A DNA stretch of 53,437 nucleotides from an aff. Roholtiella sp. LEGE 12411. GTDB lineage: Bacteria; Cyanobacteriota; Cyanobacteriia; Cyanobacteriales; Nostocaceae. Every line of letters begins with the position of its first letter. The first letter of the stretch is position 1. Below the pieces are notes generated by a model that saw nothing but the letters and a program-made list of their open reading frames with translations, had not been told where the DNA came from and made no database searches. The DNA is taken from contig NZ_JADEXR010000030.1 of assembly GCF_015206995.1 (NCBI RefSeq), positions 1 through 53,437 of the forward strand. The letters run 5' to 3'. This document shows, in pieces, positions 42,475 to 51,025 of the stretch. The position numbers were made by a program, and so were the translations under genes.

Positions 42475-43128
42475 TTGAACAATCGACTCTTATTGAAAGA
42501 AAAATTACAAGCAAGGCTTGAGCAGATTCAAACCAGGAACGATGGCTCTCCTGTTACCGATTTGAAGCTAGACAAAACCTTAGCAGCAGAAATTGAACAA
42601 TTGACGACGGAATTGGAAAGCGCTAATCCTAATCTCTATCCTCTGCTTTACGCTACTTCTTTGCTGGAAGGAGCTTGGCAACTGCAATACTCCACTGCTA
42701 AAGAAATCCGCTCTTTAGCTTCCCTGCCATTGGGGTTAAAGGTGGGTAAAGTATATCAGGTGATTGATGTTGTAGATAAATTGTTTTTCAATCTAGCGCA
42801 AGTTAAGCATTCTCTTGGACTACTATCAGGATATGTCAAAGTAACAGCTAGCTTTGAGCCAGCGAAAGAAAGTTTTGAGCCTCTACCGAATAAACGCCTC
42901 AACGTCTATTTTGACAAACGCTACCTATCAATTCAGAAGATTGCCAGTATTAATACTCCCCAACTTAACCCATTTAAGGTATCAAATGCTAATAATCCTA
43001 CGGGCAGAATTGCCACTCTCGACATTACTTACTTAGATGAAACCTTGAGAATTGGACGTGGAGGAGATGGAAGTTTATTCATTTTAAGTAAATCCGATGA
43101 TTTACCTGATTTAACTTTCTCAATTTGA
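42475..43128 (+). CDS. PAP/fibrillin family protein
   Basis: A 217-residue plastid-lipid-associated protein/fibrillin homologue. Family marks are the N-terminal helical part, LLEGAWQLQYSTAKEIRSL (about 64-82), and the closing LDITYLDETLRIGRGGDGSLFILSK (about 181-205). Fibrillins bind lipids or isoprenoids in thylakoids and plastoglobules and help in photoprotection. The likely start is TTG at 42475 (LNNRLLLKEKLQARLEQ); no ATG lies close in frame upstream of the homologous region. Confidence 0.87.
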   Translation: MNNRLLLKEKLQARLEQIQTRNDGSPVTDLKLDKTLAAEIEQLTTELESANPNLYPLLYATSLLEGAWQLQYSTAKEIRSLASLPLGLKVGKVYQVIDVVDKLFFNLAQVKHSLGLLSGYVKVTASFEPAKESFEPLPNKRLNVYFDKRYLSIQKIASINTPQLNPFKVSNANNPTGRIATLDITYLDETLRIGRGGDGSLFILSKSDDLPDLTFSI

Positions 43129-43413
43129 ACGCGATCGCCCCGCCCTACTTGAATAACCCAAATAAGCAGAGGAACTGCCTAAAATCACTCACTGGCTCAA
43201 TTAGTATACTGCCATCTAGCATCACCAAAATTTTTAAGCTTTAACTGAGTCAATCAAATCTTCTATTACGTCAGTCATAGTTCTTTTTGATATATTTCAA
43301 ATAGCCTTTTACCCGTAGCCATTTGAGTTTTTTTCTGTTTTGACTTTCTCAAAGTAACAAAAGAGGGATTAAAACAAAATTTAGGAGTTTATAAAGACTA
43401 ATCTACTTTATTG

Positions 43414-43449
43414 TTAACTGTCTTAACTGTCTTAACTGTCTTAACTGTC
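43414..43449. repeat. TTAACTGTC tandem repeat, four 9-bp units
   Basis: Four perfect head-to-tail TTAACTGTC units, followed within 40 bp by partial copies (TTTAACTGTCTCC, TAACTGTCTTA). The 9-bp period keeps the codon phase, although no gene reads through here. Confidence 0.9.
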
Positions 43450-43577
43450 TCATAATTAGTTTTTAACTGTCTCCCTAACTGTCTTACCTGCTATTGCATT
43501 TTTTTGATAAAGCTGAGATTATTTGGATGGATAAGCTTTATTCAGTTTTACATCTCCATCATTATTTTCAGGTCACT

Positions 43578-43597
43578 AATCAAATCGGATTACTATA
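43578..43597. repeat. solo right end of the TATAG-family MITE
   Basis: AATCAAATCGGATTACTATA is identical to the right end of the copies at 6706-6834 and 31752-31887; the rest of the element is absent. It is either a truncated copy or a deletion scar. Confidence 0.65.
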
Positions 43598-43874
43598 TCA
43601 AATTTTCAGTCAGACCCCCAACAAAGGTATTAATCAATCCGCAAACTCTATTTTAAAAGCTTAATTCCCCGTTTCTGTCCAGGCTGTTCCGTGTCCAAGA
43701 CAAAAATACGACGAAGCAGTAAAACCCCCGGCACACACAGCGTTTCTCTTCAGGTGATTTACCATGCCTGATGATATTGTTTGAACGGCAATCTAGACAC
43801 AGAAGGGTAACTAAACAATCATAGAATAATTTTTAAATAGCTCCTTTATTTCTAGCGCTGGAGATTAAAATGTC

Positions 43875-46064
43875 GTGACAAATGTACATACCCAATCAGT
43901 TCTGACATTTGATGGTCAGGATGATTATATAGATTTTGGTAAGAATGATATTGGTGGTGTTTTTGCTGAGGGAAGTTCAGCCTTTACAATTTCCGGATGG
44001 GTTAATCCTCAAGAGCTAAAAAATAAAACCAGTACTTATGGGACGCGTAATGTCTTTTTTGCCCGTTCTTCAGATAGATACAGCGATAATTTTGAGTTTG
44101 GCATAAGTGAAGAAGGGAACTTAGATGTATATATTGATGAGAAGATTGACAAGGTTATCAAAACCTTTGGCAATGGAGAATTAAGTATCAGACAATGGCA
44201 CTTCTTTGCTATTGTTTTTAATCGGGGTCAACTGACCATATATCTAGATGATCATGAGTATTTTGGTTATCTTACAGGTGACTCTTTAAACAAAGCATCT
44301 AGTCCTGTAACTCTGGGCGCGACTTTACACAACAAAATATATTTCACAGGTCAGTTAGCTCACATCAGCGTTTGGAATTACCCGTGTCCCCCAGTGGAAA
44401 TCCAAACGCATCGCTCTGGATCTCTAGTCGGTAATGAACAAGGATTAGTCGCCTACTGGACATTAAATGAAGGACAAGGCACAACTGTCCGAAACCAGAT
44501 TGGAAATACCTTTCATGGAACTTTGCATGGTAATCCCAACTGGGATTTAGCACAAGTTCCATTTGCGGTACACGAAACGTCAAGCCTCCAGATGAGCGCA
44601 CAATCATCGAATGAGAGCCAGAGACAAGATGAGACAGCGAGCAGTCCAAAGGAGGGGGGCCAGTCCCTTGAAGAGGTTCCCTCTGTTGAAGGGACTACCG
44701 TTGGCGAAGCCGACTTGCAGCAAGTATCCGTTGAGGTTCCCCCCGTTGTAGAAACTGGCGTCCTTCTCGAGGCGACACCTACTTTAGCGCCAGTGGTACC
44801 GAAAGACGAGCCTCAGTCGAAAGGAAAAAAAGGGACAAGGAGAGATAGGGAAAAATCCAACAACATCCAAACCACTCCAACCCCTCAGCCAAAGCAGGAG
44901 AAAGCCGAAACAGCCCAAACTAGGGAAAACGAAGTTCTAGTCAATATCCAACAGCAAGAACAACCAGAAACATTAACTCAGGAGCGATCGCAAAAAACTA
45001 TGAATACAACAGCCAATCCCAAATATAAAATACTTTCCATTGATGGCGGCGGTATTCGGGGGATTATCCCAGCAATGATCCTTGCAGAAATAGAAAAACG
45101 GACACAAAAGCCGATTTTTAGTATGTTCGATTTAATTGCTGGTACTTCCACCGGAGGAATTCTTGCACTCGGACTAACTAAACCCCAATTAATCTTAGAC
45201 GCACCTGATAACTCGCCGGTTGCCCAATACAGTGCTGAGGATCTCCTCAACCTATATGTTGAGTATGGGGCTGAGATCTTTTACGAGCCATTCTTTGAAC
45301 AGATACTCGGCCCACTAGAAGATATGTTTACCCAGCCAAAATATGCTTCTGATGGAAGAGAAGAAATTATCAGGCAATATTTTGGCAACACCCCTCTGGA
45401 AAATAATCTCAAAGAAGTTTTCGTAACTAGTTACGATATCGAGCAACGAATTCCCATATTCTTTACCAACAAAGTAGAAAAACAACAGACAGAATCTAAA
45501 AAGTTTCGCAAGTTATGCATCGGCTTTACCCTCACAGATGCCGCAATGGCAACTAGTGCGACTCCGACTTATTTTCCTCCTTATCACGTTTCTACTTCCC
45601 ATAATCCCAACGGCTTCTATAATTTAGTCGATGGAGGATTGATTGCTAATAATCCAGCTAATTTGGCGATTATGGAAGCGAAAATTAGTAGACAAGAAAA
45701 AAGACCAGTTCTGCATACGGATGATATATTGATAGTCTCATTAGGTACGGGTTCTCTTACAAGTGTCTACACTTATAAGGAAGTCAAAAATTGGGGACTT
45801 TTGCAATGGGGAAGACCTCTCTTAAATATTGTGATGGACGGTGGTAGTGAAGTAGTAGCCGGAGAATTAGAACGCTTATTTGAGCCTGGTGACAAAGAAA
45901 TTAAAGGTTCTTATTATCGGTTTCAAACATTCCTAGCGGGTGACTTGGAAGCCATCGATAATGTCAAGTCAGAAAATCTTCGTCAGCTACAAGCAGTAGC
46001 CCATCGACTTATTCAAGAAAGAAGTCAACAAATCGATGAGTTGTGTAGTATTTTATCCAACTAA
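43875..46064 (+). CDS. LamG-linker-patatin phospholipase
   Basis: A 729-residue fusion. Residues about 8-228 form a LamG/concanavalin-like domain (VLTFDGQDDYIDFG ... AFTISGWVNP ... GLVAYWTLNEGQGTTVRNQIG). Residues about 232-380 are a low-complexity Glu/Pro/Gln-rich linker partly encoded by palindromic repeats. Residues 384-729 are a patatin-like acyl hydrolase with the oxyanion loop GGGIRG (391-396), nucleophile Ser425 in GTSTG, and the dyad Asp586 in VDGG. No signal peptide is seen, so it should act inside the cell on membrane lipids. The GTG at 43875 is the chosen start. The gene 175 bp downstream encodes a glycine-rich membrane protein, a possible partner. Confidence 0.85.
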   Translation: MTNVHTQSVLTFDGQDDYIDFGKNDIGGVFAEGSSAFTISGWVNPQELKNKTSTYGTRNVFFARSSDRYSDNFEFGISEEGNLDVYIDEKIDKVIKTFGNGELSIRQWHFFAIVFNRGQLTIYLDDHEYFGYLTGDSLNKASSPVTLGATLHNKIYFTGQLAHISVWNYPCPPVEIQTHRSGSLVGNEQGLVAYWTLNEGQGTTVRNQIGNTFHGTLHGNPNWDLAQVPFAVHETSSLQMSAQSSNESQRQDETASSPKEGGQSLEEVPSVEGTTVGEADLQQVSVEVPPVVETGVLLEATPTLAPVVPKDEPQSKGKKGTRRDREKSNNIQTTPTPQPKQEKAETAQTRENEVLVNIQQQEQPETLTQERSQKTMNTTANPKYKILSIDGGGIRGIIPAMILAEIEKRTQKPIFSMFDLIAGTSTGGILALGLTKPQLILDAPDNSPVAQYSAEDLLNLYVEYGAEIFYEPFFEQILGPLEDMFTQPKYASDGREEIIRQYFGNTPLENNLKEVFVTSYDIEQRIPIFFTNKVEKQQTESKKFRKLCIGFTLTDAAMATSATPTYFPPYHVSTSHNPNGFYNLVDGGLIANNPANLAIMEAKISRQEKRPVLHTDDILIVSLGTGSLTSVYTYKEVKNWGLLQWGRPLLNIVMDGGSEVVAGELERLFEPGDKEIKGSYYRFQTFLAGDLEAIDNVKSENLRQLQAVAHRLIQERSQQIDELCSILSN
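44662..44760. repeat. palindromic repeats within the patatin linker coding sequence
   Basis: AGTCCCTT (44662-44669) pairs with AAGGGACT (44689-44696) around a GAGGTTCCCTC core, followed by CGTTGGCGAAGCCGAC and a second GAGGTTCCCCCCGTTG block. These words are typical of dispersed Nostoc intergenic repeats. Here they are translated in frame as QSLEEVPSVEGT and VSVEVPPVVET. Confidence 0.6.
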
Positions 46065-46239
46065 ATCAGATCAGGGTGAATAGAGATAAAAATTATCAAG
46101 TATTAACCCAATCTGAGCGCAAATGATTGTTATCTGGTTTAGTCTAGGTTTTGAGATGAGTTTCTTTATTTACAAAGAATTCATTTTCGTACCCTTAGTA
46201 ATGTTTTAACCAAGAGTGTAAGGATTTTAGGTAATTACA

Positions 46240-46635
46240 ATGGATGAAGTTGTTAAAAAAATTTCCGCTCTGGGTCTTCCTGGCATACTTCTGGTGATTG
46301 CAATCTCAGCATCAGGGATGATGGGTAGTGCCGCCGTTGTGGCTGCTCTCACAGCATTGGGAGGACCGTTTGGCATCATAGGAGGTCTGGGCGTGCTTGG
46401 TCTAGCAACCCTTGTAGGGGAGACTATAGCGGGATTTGGAATTGAAGCCGTTCTCACGAATATTTATGCAGAACGTAGCAAAACCGAATCCGTAAGATTT
46501 CTCCTCAAAGAAATTAAAGATTTACCTATTACAGAGGAGCTAAAACTAAAACTGAAAAACCAACTTAGCCCAGAAATCGTTACTGATTCTCAAGTACCTC
46601 AGCCCCCAAAGACAATTGAAATCGTTGAAGAGTAA
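46240..46635 (+). CDS. glycine-rich two-helix membrane protein, 131 aa
   Basis: Residues about 10-75 form hydrophobic helices rich in Gly and Ala (LGLPGILLVIAISASGMMGSAAVVAALTALGGPFGIIGGLGVLGLATLVGETIAGFGIEAVL), with GxxxG-like spacing suited to helix packing or oligomerisation. A charged cytoplasmic-looking tail follows (ERSKTESVRFLLKEIKDLPITEELKLKLKNQL). There is no signal peptide beyond the first helix. I recall similar proteins in cyanobacteria but know no function. It follows the patatin gene by 175 bp on the same strand, so joint action at membranes is a reasonable guess. Confidence 0.68.
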   Translation: MDEVVKKISALGLPGILLVIAISASGMMGSAAVVAALTALGGPFGIIGGLGVLGLATLVGETIAGFGIEAVLTNIYAERSKTESVRFLLKEIKDLPITEELKLKLKNQLSPEIVTDSQVPQPPKTIEIVEE

Positions 46636-46643
46636 TTTCACTT

Positions 46644-46781
46644 AGGACTTACGCAACTGGCACACAAGGCTTCTGGTATAAGAGTCAAGGGTCAAGGGTC
46701 AAGAATCAAGGTTTTTTGGACTTTTGACCTTTGACTCTGGACAACCTCTGGCGTTAAAAATATAACACTTGCGTAAGTCCT
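46644..46781 (-). mobile_element. AGGACTTACGCA MITE, copy C (inverted)
   Basis: A 138-bp element, the reverse complement of copy A/B in its interior, with AGGACTTACGCAA and TTGCGTAAGTCCT ends. It is flanked by perfect 5-bp direct repeats, TCACT, one base outside each end (46638-46642 and 46783-46787). Confidence 0.92.
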
Positions 46782-46845
46782 GTCACTATTACATTCGCTG
46801 AGATTTCAGGTCGAATGACAATATAGTAGGATTTAGGAGTCAGGA

Positions 46846-46873
46846 GTAGAGACGCAATTAATTGCGTCTCTAC
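46846..46873. repeat. 28-bp perfect palindrome of the GTAGAGACG class
   Basis: GTAGAGACGCAATT is followed directly by its exact inverted complement. It is a sister of the hairpin at 38075-38103. The remaining 46782-47057 gap shows no intact gene. Confidence 0.85.
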
Positions 46874-47057
46874 AGGAGTAAAAAATAAAAGAGTCTTTAT
46901 ATCTGGTTTTTTCGTGCAAGAGGTTTATTACCTGGTACAAGCCGAAAACTCAAACTAAAGGTTTATCAAAAGAAGTAGAAAAAACTTCTTAGGTCATAAT
47001 CAAACTTTAGATTTAGTAACTTGATAAAATGTAATCGGTTTCTCAACAGACATTGAA

Positions 47058-47372
47058 TTGCCTGTAACCTCGACAGAAAAATTGCTTGCTGAATTGTGGT
47101 CGAAGCTGCTTCAATATGAAGCGATCGCTGGGGCGGGTGTAGACGTAGCCCACCATGATAACTTCTTCAATATGGGGGGTCATTTTTTATTAGTAACCCA
47201 ACTGATTACCCACATCCGTGATAAATTCAAAGTGGAACTGCCTCTGCGGAAGGTATTTGAATTTGTCACACTCAGTGAATTAGCGAATTATCTTTATACC
47301 TGTATTTGGGTTAATTCCACAAATGAAAGTATGCAGTCTCTCAACTCTCATGAAGAGGAAATTGAATTTTAA
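47058..47372 (+). pseudogene. NRPS carrier-protein relic with the attachment Ser lost
   Basis: About 104 codons of a peptidyl-carrier domain: EKLLAELWSKLLQYE, then DNFFNMGGHFLLVTQLITHIRDKFKVELPLRKVFEFVTLSELANYL. The phosphopantetheine-bearing Ser of the normal DNFFxxGGHSL motif is Phe (residue 43), so it cannot be loaded. No catalytic domain is attached, and there is no good start (TTG at 47058). The upstream part of the synthetase is gone. With the adenylation fragment at 48074 it marks a decayed nonribosomal peptide synthetase. Confidence 0.8.
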
Positions 47373-47425
47373 ATCACTACGGCTGAAAACACATTATCAA
47401 GTAAAATTTATCTTTAACTTAAGCC

Positions 47426-48022
47426 ATGATTGCCCTATCTAATCCCAGTTTTCTCACTCCCGAAGCATACCTACAACTAGAAGACAAAAGCGACATTAAA
47501 CACGAATATATTGATGGTAAAGTTTACGCAATGGCGGGAACAACTGACACCCATAACACCATTGTCGGAAACCTATTTATTTTGATTCGTAACCACTTTC
47601 GAGGGTCAAACTGTCGAGTTTACTTTGCCGATATTAAAGCCCGAATTGAAAAACGTAACCGCTTTTATTACCCTGATATTCTTGTAACCTGCGACTCTAA
47701 AGACCGAGAAACACCCACATATAAATGCTTTGCTAAACTGATTATCGAAGTTCTATCCGAGTCCACCGAAGCCTTTGACCGAGGTGACAAATTCAACGAC
47801 TATCAAACCCTTGAAAGCCTAGAGGAATACGTTTTAGTTAACACAAAACACCAACGAATTGAAACCTTACGCCGTAATGAACAAGGCTTATGGGTGCTAC
47901 AAACCTATACACCCGATGACCAAACCTTTGAACTCCAAAGTATTAACCTAACTGCATCATTTACTGACGTTTACGAAAATGTAGAATTGGAAGAGATTGC
48001 CCAGAAACCAGAACTGAGTTAA
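47426..48022 (+). CDS. Uma2 family (DUF820) PD-(D/E)XK nuclease-fold protein
   Basis: A 198-residue Uma2 protein: LTPEAYLQLEDKSDIKHEYIDGKVYAMAG at the start, HNTIVGNLFILIRNHFRGSNCRVYFADIKARIE, the catalytic-type Asp in FYYPDILVTCD, and KLIIEVLSESTEAFDRGDKFNDYQTLESLEEYVLV, with ExLS and the conserved FDRGxKxxxY. It appears intact. It lies exactly between the two NRPS relics and is distinct from the Uma2 at 18425; it may have arrived with the rearrangement that destroyed the synthetase. Confidence 0.92.
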   Translation: MIALSNPSFLTPEAYLQLEDKSDIKHEYIDGKVYAMAGTTDTHNTIVGNLFILIRNHFRGSNCRVYFADIKARIEKRNRFYYPDILVTCDSKDRETPTYKCFAKLIIEVLSESTEAFDRGDKFNDYQTLESLEEYVLVNTKHQRIETLRRNEQGLWVLQTYTPDDQTFELQSINLTASFTDVYENVELEEIAQKPELS

Positions 48023-48073
48023 AAATTATAATAACTCTCCAAATCTAGTAAAAACGCCTTAACTTCTGAACTG

Positions 48074-48436
48074 ATGACAGCGGCTGAACTTTTGCAACTA
48101 CAAAGCTGGAATCGGACTCAAACTGACTATCCCCACGATCAAACCCAAGTCGCCAAAACTCCTGATAATCTCGCTTTGGTGTTTGAATCCCACGGACTTA
48201 CTTACCAGCAACTGAATCAAAAAGCTAATCAACTGGCTCATTACCTGATTCAAAATCACCAAATTCAGCCAGACACTTTAATTGGTATCTGCGTTGAACT
48301 GTATTTGGAGATGATTATAAGTCTACTCGCTATCCTCAAAGCGGGTGGAGCATACCTACCGATTGACCCAAATTATCTAGGCGATCGCATTGGATTCATG
48401 CTACAAGATTCTGGGACATCAGTGTTGCTCGACTAA
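48074..48436 (+). pseudogene. NRPS adenylation-domain N-terminal fragment
   Basis: A 120-codon piece of an NRPS adenylation domain: WNRTQTDYPHDQTQ, KTPDNLALVFESHGLTYQQLNQKANQLAHYL, and DTLIGICVELYLEMIISLLAILKAGGAYLPIDPNY. It ends at DSGTSVLLD with a stop. The usual CIHQLFEEQ-like segment between DYP and KTPDN is missing. The ATP-binding core motifs and substrate pocket are absent, so it is nonfunctional. It follows the carrier-domain relic after a Uma2 gene. Confidence 0.85.
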
Positions 48437-48541
48437 GGTTTCCTACAGCTATTAATCAATTTTGGAATTTTGGGAGAAAGTAAAAGCGATCGCCAAAACT
48501 TACTAGTATCAAATAGAAGCAGTAGGGAGAGTATTTGTATC

Positions 48542-50251
48542 ATGCTTACTAAACAGCAAAGACAACTAATTACTTACAAAAAGATTACGATTTATGAACG
48601 AACCTATAAATTACCCGTTCTAAAAAACACCCGATTAAAAACTATTCAAAAACAAGTTAGAGAGCGTCGAAGGTTAATTAAAGAAGGTGTTCGATATCAT
48701 CACCATTTTGGAGGAATAATAAAGCGAAAAGAGGAAATTAGTCAAGGAGAAATTTTTCAGGAAATACAATTATTAATTAGAGAATACACTCATCTTATTG
48801 ATTTTTTAGAAACTTATAAAGATAGTTATCAACATTTCTTGTTGAAGCTTACAGATGACTTGAGAAAGCTATTTATACAAAAATATCTTGAAATCAAGAC
48901 TTTGGATGAAGAAAGGAAAACATTAGAGATTAGAAATCAGAGTAATCAGAAGATTATTGATGAATTAAAATGGGAAAAGCAAGAAAACTTTCAAGCAGTT
49001 TTACTCTTGAGCAATGCCTCTTTTTTGATGTTAGAAAAAATAAAATTACTTAGTGAAGGACTTAAAACGCTGGCAGAAGATACTAAAATTCAAAAGCAAA
49101 TTGTTCAGCAAGTAGTTAGAGATTTAGAAGTATATCAAGAAATTTACGAATATCAAAAAAAAGCCCAAAAACTTCGTCAAGAAATAGCAGAAATAGCCAA
49201 GACTGCAATCAATTTTGAAAATTATTTACAAGACTACTTTAGTCCTTTTCAATCTTTAATAGACGAAGTAGGAAAAATAGATGAAGATTTTTACTCAACT
49301 GTCGGAGATATTAAAAGTTTAGCGGATAATATTTTAAAGTCTCAATCGACTTTATTAATTCCCAAACAAACTGAAGCAATTTCTGAAACTTTTCTCGATT
49401 TTATGGTGGCAAGTTATGAGAAAAAAGAACGATTAAAAGATGCTTTTATTCAGTCTAGATTATTAGATTGGCAAGTCCATAATTTGGAATCGGCTGATGA
49501 TGGAGTCTTTTTAGACAAATCAATTGATTCAATATCTAACTATATATATAAGGAACTTACCCATCAAAGAAAAGTATTAGGGATAGCAGAAGCAAATTTG
49601 GTCTCCATAGTGCCTCTCCCTTCTGTTGAAAAAACAGAAGAGACAGGACTGACTAATGATGATGCTACTTTCACAAAAGAATGTAAAAATAACCAAAACA
49701 TTGATTATACCAAACTGCGAAATTTCCTGGCGCAGCACAAGTGGAAAGAAGCTGATATTGAAACCACTAAATTAATGCTACTAATCATGGGTAAGAGTTA
49801 TTGGAATGAAGTTTATAAAGAAGATATTCATAGCTTTTCTTGTGAAGATCTCCATACCATTGATCAACTTTGGGGAGAATACAGTCATGGTTATTTTGGC
49901 TTCAGCGTTCAGCAAAGTATCTGGAGTGAAGAGGGTGGTAAAGTAGACTACGAAACAGAAAAAAGACTTGGCGATCGCCTTGGTTGGCGCAAAGAGGGGA
50001 ACTGGTTAGACTATAATGAAATAACTTTTGAATTATCCCCTACAACACCAATAGGACACTTACCAGTCCACTGGTTGCACTATGACCAAGATACCTTTGG
50101 CTTATCCCCATCATCTGCGGAACACCTTTCAATGGGAGCATGGCGGGTAGGGTGTTGGTTAGTTTTGCAGATGCATTTATTCTTTTCTCGTACCAAAATT
50201 TGTAACGGGCTTAAAGGAAAAGTTTCAAGATTATGCCCTGATGATGGATAG
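48542..50251 (+). CDS. long coiled-coil protein with a C-terminal GUN4 domain
   Basis: A 569-residue protein. Residues about 20-370 are highly charged and helical, with long coiled-coil stretches (EIFQEIQLLIREYTHLIDFL, VQQVVRDLEVYQEIYEYQKKAQKLRQEIAEIAKTA) and no membrane segment. The C-terminal part (about 403-520) is a GUN4 domain: IDYTKLRNFLAQHKWKEADIETTKLMLLIMGK, ELW-like DLHTIDQLWGEYSHGYFGFSVQQSIW, and DRLGWRKEGNWLDYNEITFEL. GUN4 binds porphyrins and stimulates Mg-chelatase, but stand-alone domains fused to other modules occur in many cyanobacterial signalling proteins. The ATG at 48542 is preferred to a more upstream TTG. Confidence 0.85.
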   Translation: MLTKQQRQLITYKKITIYERTYKLPVLKNTRLKTIQKQVRERRRLIKEGVRYHHHFGGIIKRKEEISQGEIFQEIQLLIREYTHLIDFLETYKDSYQHFLLKLTDDLRKLFIQKYLEIKTLDEERKTLEIRNQSNQKIIDELKWEKQENFQAVLLLSNASFLMLEKIKLLSEGLKTLAEDTKIQKQIVQQVVRDLEVYQEIYEYQKKAQKLRQEIAEIAKTAINFENYLQDYFSPFQSLIDEVGKIDEDFYSTVGDIKSLADNILKSQSTLLIPKQTEAISETFLDFMVASYEKKERLKDAFIQSRLLDWQVHNLESADDGVFLDKSIDSISNYIYKELTHQRKVLGIAEANLVSIVPLPSVEKTEETGLTNDDATFTKECKNNQNIDYTKLRNFLAQHKWKEADIETTKLMLLIMGKSYWNEVYKEDIHSFSCEDLHTIDQLWGEYSHGYFGFSVQQSIWSEEGGKVDYETEKRLGDRLGWRKEGNWLDYNEITFELSPTTPIGHLPVHWLHYDQDTFGLSPSSAEHLSMGAWRVGCWLVLQMHLFFSRTKICNGLKGKVSRLCPDDG

Positions 50252-50320
50252 TAGAACTGATTTTTGCCTTATAATTTATGCTTGTTTGATATCAGACTTT
50301 AATTAATTTAAAAGATAGAC

Positions 50321-50812
50321 ATGAATAATAGCAATCTTTCGGATATAGAAATAGAAAAGTTACTTTTTGGAAAATGGCGTTTTGATAAATCTTGGGAAAA
50401 AATATCTGTTGAATTTAAAGATGATATGACATACGAGCAAACCAGAATTCAAACATTTATTTTACATAAACCTGTGGAATTTATAACAGGTAATAAATTT
50501 ACTGGCGTATGGTACGTAAGTGAAAGAAAATTGTGTTTAAATGTAAAAACTGTTCCAAAATCTATTTTCAATTTACAGATACCCCTATTATCTAGGGTTT
50601 CTATTGCAGACATGGTTGCTAATTTCGGATCTTTGTTTATAACAGAAAGATACGAAGTCATTAAAATTAATAATTCTGAATTTTTAATAATGGATGCAAA
50701 TGAATCAATGATTGGCATAAAGATAAATTATCAAGTGGACAGTAACCTAGAAAATATGACGGCAAAGCCGCCAGGAGCTAGGATAAATAAAGATTTCAGG
50801 TCTAGAAAATAG
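50321..50812 (+). CDS. hypothetical protein, 163 aa, lipocalin-like composition
   Basis: A soluble beta-rich sequence (LLFGKWRFDKSWEKISVEFKDDMTYEQTRIQTF ... GVWYVSERKLCLNVKTVPK ... ITERYEVIKINNSEFLIMD) reminiscent of small lipocalin-like domains that open with GxW and alternate strands. It has no signal peptide, and the terminal 25 residues are polar. No family is confidently recognised. It follows the GUN4 gene by 69 bp on the same strand and may be co-expressed. Confidence 0.6.
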   Translation: MNNSNLSDIEIEKLLFGKWRFDKSWEKISVEFKDDMTYEQTRIQTFILHKPVEFITGNKFTGVWYVSERKLCLNVKTVPKSIFNLQIPLLSRVSIADMVANFGSLFITERYEVIKINNSEFLIMDANESMIGIKINYQVDSNLENMTAKPPGARINKDFRSRK

Positions 50813-50897
50813 CTAGCTCATCAGTCGCTAAATAGGCACAGCCACCTGTTAAGAGTAAGTGGATTCATTCGCGCCGGAAAGCTCAAAGTGACTTGGA

Positions 50898-51025
50898 CAG
50901 GACTTACGCAAAAGTTGCCGAAAAGCTTAATTTATCGAACCGCCTTCTCTACGATAGGCTTTCGCCAACGCGCAGCGTCTCGTACAGAAGAACGCCGAAA
51001 ATTCGTAGAGTGTGCGTAAGTCCTA
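50898..51025 (+). mobile_element. AGGACTTACGCA MITE, copy D (variant interior)
   Basis: This is a 128-bp element with AGGACTTACGCA and TGCGTAAGTCCT ends but an interior unlike copies A-C; it contains a GACGCTGCGCG-type palindrome (AACGCGCAGCGTCTCG). Perfect 5-bp direct repeats TTGGA flank it at 50893-50897 and 51026-51030. The rest of 50813-51153 shows no gene. Confidence 0.9.

Larger units (their letters stand above)
43129..43874. other. 745-bp gene-free region upstream of the patatin gene
   Basis: No open frame or RNA gene recognised. It holds the TTAACTGTC tandem repeat (43414-43449), a degenerate continuation near 43462-43490, and a solo MITE end (43578-43597). The last 80 bp carry the start region of the patatin gene. 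Confidence 0.55.
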
